64,000 nucleotides of DNA from Takakia lepidozioides (Eukaryota > Streptophyta > Takakiopsida > Takakiales > Takakiaceae). Shown here piece after piece: positions 45,327-56,100 of the stretch. The position numbers and the translations under genes were made by a program. Below the pieces are notes generated by a model, which saw only the letters and a program-made list of their open reading frames with translations, was not told where the DNA came from and did no database searches. The stretch is from contig CM060732.1 of NCBI GenBank assembly GCA_030704615.1, positions 47,227,053 to 47,291,052 on the forward strand, given 5' to 3'. Within the stretch, counting starts at the first letter, position 1, and every line of letters starts with the position of its first letter.

Positions 45327-47785
45327 TCATGCAATGTCGCCTTCGTTTGTTGTGGGGTCATTATGAATGTCTTCATTTTCATTAGACATGTTCGTGTCCA
45401 CGTATGTCGTGACCTCATTCACCAAGTCATCAGTATCGTTCATCATTAAAGTTGAAAATGTTTGCATAGAAGAAGTCGAGAAGTACCTCTTTACTATTAC
45501 TTCCACTCCAATGATATGTTTGCATGAACTTGAAGTGGAAGGACAATCGCAATAGTGACTTGTCAAAGATACATTGTACCACTGGTTTCTCGAGCTCTCG
45601 CTCGCCACACGGAATAATAAGAGGTTTTGGTCCACCGTCCACTACATGGTGACCCAATTGAAAGACCATTTGTTGTAGTCATACAAGATGAATTCATGAG
45701 ATCGAATGCTAGAAGATTTTCAAATGGACAATCATGGGCGTTTGATTCCACGTTTAAGACGAATCAATATGATTTGCCTTTATATGTGGCTATTGTGCCG
45801 AATCAGGCGGGTCGGGGCATGCCGGTCTTTTGTATGCTATGTTCCAAAGATAAGGAGAGTGGACAAGAAGGGATGACTATAGAGCTTGCTTTGACAAGTG
45901 TGTTTTCTAATATTGGGGTTGTGAGACTTTCGGCTAATATTGTGATCGACAAATGCAAGACCAATTTGAATGTCATCAACGTGGTGGTTGAGAAAGATCC
46001 ATATTGTTGGAAGGATGGAATTCTCGGTAAGGAGCAAGTTGCGGGAAGAGTTTTACTATGTCGTTTCCATGTCATGAAAACGTGGAGTGAAATCTTTCGC
46101 CACATATCCCTCTTGAAGAAAGAACAATTGTGTGGCGTCGTTTACATGCATTGGTGACTTGCTTCGATGAAGAATTGTTTGACAATCACTTGGGGGTTTT
46201 CTATGAGGATTTCAAGCATTTTCGGGGAGTGGAAGAATATGTAAGAACAGGATGGGCTAATGAAGGTGTTCCTTGGAGAGCATTGTGGCCAACTTGGGGG
46301 AAGACTTTTTACGTATGGAAGGACCTGGGATGGATACGACGAATCACGTGGAACGACATTGGGAGTGAATCAAGTATACACTGCTTGGGGGCAAAGTTAA
46401 TCGATCTATTCGAGATCTCATTGTCGCAATAATTGGGAGTGCTGCTGATAGTACACGCGTCGGTGGGCCAACATTGATACAATATTTTCACCAATGTCAA
46501 GCGATAGGTATGAATCATATATACACATCTCGCGCACTTGCAAGAGCAACTGTCGATGTAGATATCATTCGAGTCAAATTCTCCATTGCAAAAGCAATTA
46601 CATTTCTGATGCACCGGCAAAAACAACTTGTCACTTTGGGACCCGGGATGATGCCCACTGTGCTTGTGATGGACATATATAGTGGCCGATCCTTCAACTT
46701 TTGGTTTTTCAACATCAACTCCTTGTATTAAATGAACCACGACCTTCAAGAGAAATTCGCATTTTCGGGAAGTTCTTGCCCTTCTTTCTTTACATTTCTC
46801 TTGTGCAACGTCCTTGATCCGTTTCCGGTTGCGTTTTTTCCCACCTCTATGGCATTGAAAGTATATTTGTTGGGTATCATTTTCCCTCGTTTTGCTCACA
46901 CGTCGTAATACAACATATTTGGTGCAAATCTCATCAACGGTCATCTCTAGTGCCTCATAAAAAACATTATGAACCTCGTTCCAGAATTTGGACTTGTATG
47001 TCCAAAATATGTCCAAATATCTTGTATGTCTCAATACATTGCTTAACAAGTGACAGTGGAATACCCCCTGTCTTCCATCGGTACTCAAAATACTCTTTAT
47101 GGTGGTAATCGTGCGTGCTAGCGATAAATAATTATCACTATTTCCAATGTGAGCATTGGAAATGATGGACCTCCACTCTTCTAGGCAAGAGACTTGTCTA
47201 TCTTTGGGATCGGTTTTCAGAACTAAGCCCTTACTTTCTATAAATTGATGCACCTTGAAATTGCATTGGAGGTTCTTCCACCTTTCAACAGTGGCTACTG
47301 GGTCTCTTGCATCTACAAGGCGTCCATGACTTGTGTCGCAAATTGCGTCATTGATGACATAATTTGTGTGAAGATTGGTGTAACATCATTCTCAATACAT
47401 TGAATCATGAGGTTTCTACTTGCTAATGTAAATGGAATGAATTTTGGAGAGCGCTCAATATTACATCATCAAATAGCGATGAAGATGACTTTGGACCATT
47501 TGTGAAGGGTTCCATATCGTCGTTGAGCATATTAGACAATTTACTTCTTTCCCCATGGTCATGATGAACGTCAAATTCGTCTTTCACTTCCACCTCGCCA
47601 TCAATATTTGACTCAAAATCGGAATGATAAAAATATGCTTCTTCAAAAGAAGAAGTTGAAACACACTCACCGCTTACATGAGCTCCTCCAAAGACCTCAT
47701 CCAAGCTTGCTATACACTCCCATTCCTTCTCAAAGTCAAAGGGATAAATGAATGTCTCATTTGAAAAGTCGTCGTCATCCTCCAT
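45327..47785 (-). pseudogene. MULE transposase gene with FAR1-type finger; catalytic core inverted
   Basis: Minus-strand start at 47785 opens MEDDDDFSNETF and an acidic region. A FAR1-like (WRKY-GCM1) domain lies at about 46860-46610 (YFQCHRGGKK, then KHSGHHPGSQSDKLFLPVH), followed in a shifted frame by AFAMENLTRMISTSTVALAS. The C-terminal SWIM finger is also on the minus strand at 45570-45510 (HYCDCPS, then SCKHIIG). The core between them, about 45640-46500, is on the plus strand: VIQDEFMRSNARRF, GQSWAFDSTFKTNQYDLP with the first Asp, IVIDKCK with the second, LLCRFHVMKTW, then TTNHVERHWE and GKVNRSIRDLIVAIIG. Flipping that block would restore ordinary MULE order. Frameshifts and stops add to the damage, so the gene is dead. 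Confidence 0.75.
45640..46500 (+). other. Inverted DDE-core segment of the MULE
   Basis: About 860 bases encode only the transposase core, read on the strand opposite to the flanking N- and C-terminal parts. Domain pieces on each side end and resume at its edges, so both breakpoints lie within roughly 20 bases of 45640 and 46500. Confidence 0.7.
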
Positions 47786-48242
47786 ATTGAGATCTTAAAC
47801 CTTACACCCCTAAACCTAACATTCACCTACATGTATATTAAGCGGGACTCTATGATGTAAAAAACTTGTTAGTCTAAGTATATTAAGTGAGAATATAACT
47901 TTGAAATGGTAAGGTTTGACAAATGTGTCAAAGCCAATTGTGAACCGAAGCCCAATGCATCAAGGTCAAGAAGAAGACACAAAGATAAATGAAGGTTCTC
48001 TTAGGGTTAGGGTACATATATATTAAGTTCATCCCAATAGAATGTATGAATGATATTTTATTGGAAGAACGAAGTGCAATCCATCCATATTTTTTTTTAA
48101 ATATTTTATCATTATGTTTTCAAATAATATATGTCATCATACTTAAACAAACTATATTTTATTATATATATATATAGTTTATGATTATTTTTCAAATAAT
48201 GTATGTCACCATACTTAACCCTAAAGGGCCCGCCATTGGGCA
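47786..48242. other. Intergenic between MULE start and duplicated block
   Basis: AT-rich, with a TATATATATATATAG run near 48170. No coding feature is seen. It may hold the promoter of the minus-strand MULE. Confidence 0.4.
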
Positions 48243-49320
48243 AAACCTCAACACAATCCGAATTATGAGACCCCAAGCTCGCCGAATCTGCAACCTCCTC
48301 CTTCAATTTACAACTCCTATTTGTTGCAGCTTGATCGTTCTTTCTTGCAATAGAAGTGTGCCTCTCATCATGTGACTATGTATAGCTCGTACCTGTGACA
48401 TGGTGCTTGGAGAAAGTGTCTGAAAACAACTCCCATTGCTTTTGGCCGTCATTGAGAACTGGAAACAACACTGTGGAGGCATCATCATCTCCATCATCCT
48501 CCAAAAAAACTGAACTCAGAACAAGTTTGAATCTATTGCATAACCAAGGTTCTGGGATAATGCACTTGTTTCCATTGCAATGATAACGAACCACTTTTGC
48601 ATCAGGTGGACATGAAAGCAATGCATATTTTGGTGTAGACATTTGGCAATGCCCTCAAAGTTTGAGAGAATATGCAAAATGAATGAAAGCGCACATCTTG
48701 CAAGACCTTATGCAAATACATTAAATGGCTTACATTACTTATGTGTATCATCAATCCAGAAGGTCCAAATTTTTTGAGGCATGTGCTCCATCCATATTAT
48801 TCTCTGACAGAAACAACTAAATGGACTATCCCATATTTTTAAGACGACGGCGCCGTTGTTGAGATCTTAGAATCCAATGTACTGCCTTCTTCTTATGAGC
48901 ATATGAAACATAAATGCTCTGCATGTTTCCATTTATTTTACAACCAATCGTTGATTAATCGTCCAACTATGAACTGACACACTAGACGGCACAATTTATT
49001 TACAATCGAATCCCATGACATGTATGTTGATTTGTTCTTTGATTACTCATGTATGAGTAATGAGTACAAATATTTGTGGCGACAATTGACTCTAAAACCA
49101 ATAAATTGATTAAGACACCCATAACAAAATATTTAGTTACTTTATCACTTACTTTATATTGTATTATGAAGGCGCCGCCACAAAGTAACATGTCAATCGT
49201 ACAACCATCTTCTGAGGATCCATGTGTAACCCATGTAGTCCAAAAAGCACTAACGCCAGAGTGTATAAAAAAGGTTCACATTTCAGATTTGGCCAATTTG
49301 GCCTTTTTAAGGCCTTAGCC
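48243..49320 (-). repeat. Inverted 1,078-bp copy of the first MULE's 5' block
   Basis: Reverse complement of 15479-16556 at equal length and high similarity. It carries the first codons of the transposase gene from 48642 downward (MSTPKYALLSCPP) and ends in unrelated sequence after VEV. Neither 173-bp flank accompanies it, so this is a fragment, not a whole element. Confidence 0.85.
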
Positions 49321-49329
49321 TTCGCCCCC

Positions 49330-49425
49330 CCTTCACCCCGCTCTCCTTGGCGGGCACAGGTTTGAACCCGCAACCTAGTGGAAAATACACCACAACCTTA
49401 CCACCAAGCCATGCTCTATTCAATA
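49330..49425 (-). repeat. tRNA-derived SINE-like head
   Basis: On the minus strand TGGCTTGGTGGT (A-box-like) is followed after about 40 bases by GGTTCAAACC, a perfect Pol III B box. The cloverleaf is not intact, so this is not a tRNA gene. It abuts the right edge of the duplicated 1,078-bp block. Confidence 0.5.
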
Positions 49426-49686
49426 AAACAACCTCTATTTTTTTTGTTAATAAACTGTTTCTATTCAGTTAAACTTGTTGCCATTACTACATGTCAAACC
49501 CGGTATCATTACTACACTAACGTAGTCTAGTATACTTGCACATTATCCCTTGCCACTCCCCCAAACAAACACACACAAACTACACAAGCACTTAACACGT
49601 CTCTAGTCTCTACACCCTGAAGACTCCCGTTGCGAAGATGAGACGGAGGCGCCGCATCTCGGCCTTATACTATACCACCCCGAGGC

Positions 49687-49786
49687 AACGAGCTGTTGCG
49701 GCGATGGGGAGGAAGAAGGACACTCGAGGGGGAGGCGTTGCTCGTGGTGGTGGTGGTGGTAGAGGCAAGCTGCGGACGGAGAAGGT
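49687..49786 (+). CDS. Possible first exon, basic Gly-rich
   Basis: The ATG at 49705 (GATGGGGAGGAAG context) starts MGRKKDTRGGGVARG and runs through a Gly-rich stretch to GKLRTEK, where GTAAGC provides a strong donor at 49787. It may be the first exon of the ParB-like gene downstream, with the palindrome field as its intron, but the phase to the next visible exon does not fit simply. Low confidence as a separate gene. Confidence 0.35.
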
Positions 49787-49869
49787 AAGCTATAGTTTTG
49801 TTTTTTCTCATGACCTGCACTTAGGCATATGCGCCATCGCATAAGCCCCACCAAGCTGCTCCTAATCTA

Positions 49870-51000
49870 GCACCTCCGCCGGCGCAGATGCCTAAGTCAC
49901 TTCAACTCTCACAAGTTTGTGAATCTCCACACATACACACAACCGTCTCCGCCGGCGGAGACAGCTCATTCCCCTTGGTTTTTTCTGATGCTTGGAAGGG
50001 CTGGGCTGCCACCTCCGCCGGCGCATACCATTGGAGTTGGGATGCTCACATGTTTCAGGAAGTGCTCCTCTACTCCCATCCCGTTTATTTTTTTGCATGC
50101 TCATACGTTGCTGATGCTCCGAGCGGGTTGGGCCGGCGTATCTGCGGGCGCATACCTGTGCAGCAGGGCTGCTCAAATGTTTCAGGAAGTTCTCCCCTTT
50201 TCCATCTCCTTTGTTTTTCCGCATGCTCAAAAGTTGTTGATGCTTCGAGCGGGCTGCGCTGGCATATCCGCCGGCGCATACCCATTGAGTACATTTTTTT
50301 TTGCTCAGCTCATAGGTTTCAGGAACCTCCTGCAAGCGTCTCCACCGGCGGAGACACTTGGAGCTTGGTTTTTTTTGCATATTCCCTGTGTTACGAAAAC
50401 TCCAAAGCGCCAAGGCTGCCACCTCTGTCAACGCAGACCCGTGCAGCAGGGCTGCTCACATATTTCAGGAAGTTCTCCCCCCCTTCCATCTCTTTTGTTT
50501 CTCCGCATTCTCATAAGTTGTTGATGCTCCGAGCGGGTTGGGCTGCCATATCCGCCGGCGCATACCCATTGAGCACAATCTTTTTTTGCTCAGCTCCTAG
50601 GTTTCAGGAACCTTATGCAAGCATCTCTGCCAGCGAAGATGCTTGGAGCTTGGTTTTTTGTTGTATATTCCTTGTGTTACGTAAGCTCCAAAGTGTCGAG
50701 GCTGCCACCTCCGTCGGCGCAGACGCTTGGGGAACCTTCCCTATTTTGGTTGATCACAGTATTCAAGTATCTCAAAGCTTCTACGTTGCCACCTCCACAA
50801 CTCCACATGCTTCCATAGGCCTAGTTTGATCTTTCAAGGTGCTCCTGTATGTTTGGCTACAACCTCCTTTCCATGGTATGCGCCGGCGCATATGCTTGGA
50901 GCTCCTTGAGCAAAAATTTCTTCAAGGGCCTCAAATCTTGTCAAATTTTGAGTTGGTTGCACATATGTGTCATATGCGCCGGCATAGGTGGTCGGAGGTC
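49870..51000. repeat. Field of GC-centred palindromes with a roughly 297-bp higher-order repeat
   Basis: At least nine short blocks centred on GCCGGC occur, for example GTCTCCGCCGGCGGAGAC at 49948 and TATGCGCCGGCGCATA at 50877, both perfect palindromes. Between them a unit of about 297 bases beginning CAGGAAGTTCTCCCC repeats (about 50172 and 50466) with shared phrases GATGCTCCGAGCGGG and TTTCAGGAACC. Long frames across the field encode only repeat-derived peptides and are not supported as genes. Confidence 0.7.
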
Positions 51001-51206
51001 CTCTGTCGGGATGCTCAGGCCTGTATTCTGCTCAAGTTGTAAGCTTTGAAAGACAAGGATATTCGTGGAATTAGTTGATTATCCAAATTCATTTGTTTTC
51101 TTCATGCAACCATGACACTGAACTGCTCTTTTTACATATTATACATTCACACATGTGCTCTTCTCATACATTGACATCTTGAACTGTTTTGGTCTATGGA
51201 ATTAGG

Positions 51207-52700
51207 AATTACTACTACAACTGAAGCTGTGGAGGCCGGGACACTTGCAACCATTATTGACGACATTGATGCAGGGAATTGGGGGCAGATGAGTATGAAG
51301 AGGATACAACATCTAGTGATCCTCATTCTCTAGATGCCAAACAGGCAATTATTCTGGAAAAGAAACAAGATCTGAATGTAACTTTCAGGTCCCTCCTCAT
51401 TGAGGATGGAGTTATGGACATTCCATTGTGTCGCATGATTTCTATGCAGGTTGTTAGGCCCGCCCTTGCCAACAACATCCTAAAGCTTAGAGTAGACTTC
51501 TATTCTGGATACCATCCAGGAGCAGCCGTGTTCTATGTTCTGTTGAGGGGATTGATGGATCTACTATAGATGTAGGTCCTGATATCATCTCTACATGGGA
51601 TAATCATTGGAAAACAGTCAATGATGAGTTTGAGAAGTATCTTGAGTCCAAGCCAAAGTTGCATCATCTTCGGGGGAAGATGTTTCATGTCTGGGATGGG
51701 AATCATAGGCTTCAAGCATGGTATCCCTACATCAATGAAGTTCATGGGGCCAACTTGTCAAGACATGTCTGTGTGACAAGTTGGGTGCTCAATGCGGACA
51801 TTGAAAATCGTGGTTCCCTCAGGTCCATCATGGATAGAGTGAATGTGTGAGTTTCCTTTCTATTCTTCATTTACTTTCATGTTCAATGTTGTCATGTTCT
51901 TGCTCAATGGATGTACATATACACATCTTCTTTCTAATGATCAATTTTATATGTGCAGGGCAACAGAGAGGGCACATGTTACATCCAAATTTGTGCAGTT
52001 GGTTTGCAAGGTCAATATGATTGGCCTTACACCTATCTCTGAATGGAAGAATGTATTGAGGAAAGAGCAATACGACGAATGCATCAAGAAAGCAGGAAAG
52101 ACTTGGTAGAACCTGACAGTCCATGCAATGACAGAGATTTTGTACAAGGTAACATCATGTCTTAACCAAGTTTCATTCTTGCATCCATAGACAAGATTCA
52201 CCTCTAGTTCATGTTATGAAACTGTTTTGGTTCTTTGGCAGCATGATATTGTTGAGGCCCAACGCATGCGGGGAAGCTTACAAACTTGCTGAGGGGCCAA
52301 AGAGTCAAGAGGGCCTTGAAGATACAATGAGACAGGCTGGATTGAAAGCAAGGGAGCAACACAAGAGTCAGCCTGTGAAGTTGCTTCTATTGCTGATCCA
52401 ACCCTTGGAGAGGGGTTTCTCCAAGAACTTAAACTGCATTGGTCACGTGTAAAGGCAGGATCAGAGGAAATGACCCAAGAGAAAATGGTGAACATTGCTA
52501 CCGCCCGGGTGGATCTTGAAGAAAAGGCGGAATGGCTACATACATGGAATGGAGACACACACGTCACGACCATAATTTTTTTTCCACCCAGGCCTATCAA
52601 TGGGCCAACACTTGATCTTTGGCTGAATAGAAGGACTTTTTGGTGGCAGGTACATATACAATCATTATCTTCTCAATGCAATTTGACGACACATTAACAT
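51207..52700 (+). pseudogene. Gene with a ParB-like DGNHR motif, degenerate
   Basis: Coding text begins after an acceptor near 51206 (TTTTEAVEAGTLATIIDDID) and shifts frame at a GGGGG run near 51280 into DEYEEDTTSSDPHSLDAK. The segment QVVRPALANNILKLRVDFYSGYHPGAAV follows. After another shift near 51545, GKMFHVWDGNHRLQAWYPYI appears. DGNHRLQAW matches the GHR-type motif of ParB/sulfiredoxin-fold domains, which in bacteria sit in partition proteins and beside DNA methyltransferases. A good intron (donor GTGAGT at 51849, acceptor GTGCAG near 51958) leads in phase to ATERAHVTSKFVQLVC. An in-frame TAG at 52107 precedes TVHAMTEILYK. Further fragments continue to about 52600. I infer one decayed gene. 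The fold assignment rests on the motif only. Confidence 0.4.
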
Positions 52701-53112
52701 AGTTATTTAACTGACTGTATTTTCTGGGGGGGTGCTATTCCGTGAGCCTGTGAGCCCAGGAAAGCGTGAGCCCAGCACAGGCTCACGCCACGTCAGCATG
52801 CAAACAGTGCTATTTCCGCGGATGTCACCTATTTCCGAGTGGGGTCACCTATTTCCGCGGGTTGATGTGGGGAGAATTGAGAATTGAGAACAAAGTGGTT
52901 TGTTTGTTTTTGCAATGTACTCAAGTCTGTGAGGTCCACAAAACAACAAATATATTGAAGGAACAATCCGGGCAGTCCATGCAACCCCCATCTCCAACAA
53001 TAGTTTGGAACCATGAATGTGAATTCCATGCACACATTGCAAAGAGGACAATAAGGACACACAACCATCCCATTTCAAATTTGTCCCAGAATTAAACCAA
53101 AAGATATTCATA
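52701..53112. repeat. GTGAGCC-type terminus and flank
   Basis: From about 52743 the phrases GTGAGCCTGTGAGCCCAGG and CAGGCTCACGCCACGTCAG, followed by ATTTCCGCGGATG, match the termini of the element at 40118-42106 (including ATTTCCGCGGATGAG). The far end of this copy was not found. The rest of the stretch shows no coding feature. Confidence 0.5.
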
Positions 53113-56100
53113 TCAAGTGTCGCAGTCATCACAATCAATGTCCACCTCCTGTGCTATGTCATCTACAAAGATTCTGGCCCCAACACCACGTGTTCTACGA
53201 AGGCCATCGCAAGGTGGACTCTGAGTGCCATGAACGGACATGCTTGCTGCGAGTGCCTCCGCATAGACAGGTAGCACACAAGACCGAGGAGGACTGAAAA
53301 CAAGTCCAAATAGGTGTGATAGCCCAGGAGGGCAAGTGGAAGCACGCGGACTCCTACACATGTCCACAAATTCCCATTTTTAACACAATGATGCAATGCA
53401 CAAGTCCAACGAAGAGGATGTCTCCCATTTGCACTTTGCCTCAAGAACAGCGATTCTCGATATGAAACAACAATGCAAGCATGCACAGGTTCAACTTACT
53501 CACAGGCAAAGTCGGAGTCCAGCTCCTTGTCAGAAGTCTCCTCTGTACCAGTATCAGCGGGACGGGGCTTCGGAAGGACCTGAGAAGTGTGTCACCCAAA
53601 CCCATCAGGAGGTTCTTGTAAATCTCAGCATCCCCTTCAATCCCAAAGACATGTCGCGCACTGGCCTTGCAAGCGTGGTACGAAGCACCTGCAGTGGAAT
53701 AGAATGAAGTAAGCAGACATTGAAGACACATTCGGAACGGTGGAAAGTGCTGAAAGTGCAAGCTCAATCAAACCTCATGAAATGTGAATGTTGAAGGGAC
53801 GAACCTGTGCCCATTGACAATCCAGAACTCTGGCGTCTGTGTAGGTGCAGCACTCCACAATCGTTTTGAATGAAAGCCGGCTCCTCTCCCTCGCCCCTCT
53901 CCAAGGAACCCCATTCCCCCTTCGCAAGCACACGTTGCTGTCGACGTAGTTGTGATGCATGTCATCCGTGGGAGGATCTGTCCTGTCATCTATGAACTTG
54001 CCGTGAGTGATGGCAAACTCCGTAATGCCGGCCGGAGTCGTTGGTGGATGCACCCGGACGAGACAAACAGCTTCAACAGACGAGTCTGCGAACATGACAT
54101 CCAGAAGGAACTAAGAACCAAAATAAAATCGGGCCCTACATATGAGTTTGAGCGACCTACACAACACAATCCCAGAACAAAAAAGAAGAGGAAGAAGAAG
54201 GGAAACTCACCATCTCTCCCGGACGATCCCCTTCGTAAGGTACATGCTGTTCACACAATTCCATGTCTTCAGGACTCTCATGCCCGAGGCTTTCAAATAG
54301 CTGGCAAGGCACGGCGACACCGAACATCGATGGACTGGATGAGAACCAAAACACCTGCATCGGAAAGGAAAAGTTGCAAAAGGAAAAAACCCACCGCCAG
54401 TAGCGCTCATCAAATGCATTCCAACCCGGACAAGCACCGATGGTGGGATATCCGGGACTGCCAACCCATCAGGGATGTCCAAGATGATGAGTTCCGCTGC
54501 ATATGGCTTCTCCTTCCCGTTCACCCACGATTTGGTCATTTTAGCCTGCAAACAAAAATACAATGGAATTCTGACAAGTTTATAAACGATCCATGCCCAC
54601 AGCAGACAAAGAGAGCAGAAGCCACAGAACCCAAAGAGAACACGCACCGTGCTGAGGAACTCGACAATCCTCTCCCACACTGGTGATGGCTCGCCCTTGT
54701 AATCAGATTTCTTCGACTCCATCATGGCAAGGACCCGACGTTGGCAATCTCCAACCTGGTTGGACGAATGACCCTCGTGGGATGTTCCACTGCATGGTAC
54801 GGGTCTTGGGATCAACCACACCCTTGTTTTTTCTCCCGGATCCCCTACCATGCGGTGGAGTCTGCTGGACATGCTCCACAGGGCCAATAGCTGCAACACT
54901 TCCCTGCCCTTGTGCCACCTTCCCTCTACCCCTTCCGTCCCCACAACACCAGCAACATCTTTTCCCTTTGCCTTTCTTCCTCTACCCGGGGTATCCTGAG
55001 CGGGAGGCTCCTTCTCTGCAAGAGTCCTCAGATTACGCTCATGAATGTCGAGGTCCGCTGCTGCGGCAGTGGCTGCAATACGGTCATTCTCTCTCCTCAA
55101 AGACAACTCTACAGCTGGGGTCTCTGAAGGAGGGCAATCCAAATACCAACCACAAAAGAAAGATGGTCCGGACCCCAGTCATGCAAGATCCCAGCAGTGA
55201 ACATGGTCTGGTTGCCAGCAGGGACAAGCCAAAGTCCACGAAATCTGGATGTTTGTCCAGCAATTCTCTTCCAGGAGAACAAACTTAATGTACCTGCACG
55301 AACAGACACAGCCTCATTATCCAATGCACATATTGTGTCCCAGCTTTTTCAACACACCAGGAAGACCCCCTTAAACAGTATGCCACCACAACACATGCAA
55401 CCAAACACAAGCAAAAAGAGGTGCAAGGGTGTGACCTGTAAAGGCATCGTTTCAGGCTTCCTCTCCTTTTTCTCTGGTCAAGCTCATTTGTTCGACTGAT
55501 GCCACCCTCCTTGCTGAACTCTCTAAAGAAACCAGAGTGCCACACTGTGGCTCTCCATTTCCTCATGTATGCTTCGAAGGAGACCTTCGGAGCTGTCATA
55601 GTGATGCCATAGTCAGCCAGCTGAGTATGCAGAACCGATCGGGCCCTTTCTTCCAACTGCAAAAAAATTGAAATGGAAGAATGAACCCAAAAACAGTCAC
55701 AGCGAATGTAAGAGGCATGGGAAGAGAAGGACAGGAAAAGAGAAAAGAAAGTGAGATACGAGAGGACATCACACCTGGCTCCAGTAAGTGGCCTTGTGAA
55801 GCAGTTGTCCAGCACATTGTCCACTGACAAGGAAACGACACGCTGGGTCTTCTTCTCNNNNNNNNNNNNNNNNNNNNNNNNNNNNNNNNNNNNNNNNNNN
55901 NNNNNNNNNNNNNNNNNNNNNNNNNNNNNNNNNNNNNNNNNNNNNNNNNNNNNNNNNNNNNNNNNNNNNNNNNNNNNNNNNNNNNNNNNNNNNNNNNNNN
56001 NNNNNNNNNNNNNNNNNNNNNNNNNNNNNNNNNNNNNNNNNNNNNNNNNNNNNNNNNNNNNNNNNNNNNNNNNNNNNNNNNNNNNNNNNNNNNNNNNNNN

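Noticed and set aside
49330-49425. A tRNA gene
   Set aside because: The B box is perfect, but acceptor and anticodon stems do not form; a SINE head fits better.
49888-50829. A 313-codon ORF as a real protein
   Set aside because: The peptide merely repeats the palindrome field; the opposite strand is equally open and no domain is seen.
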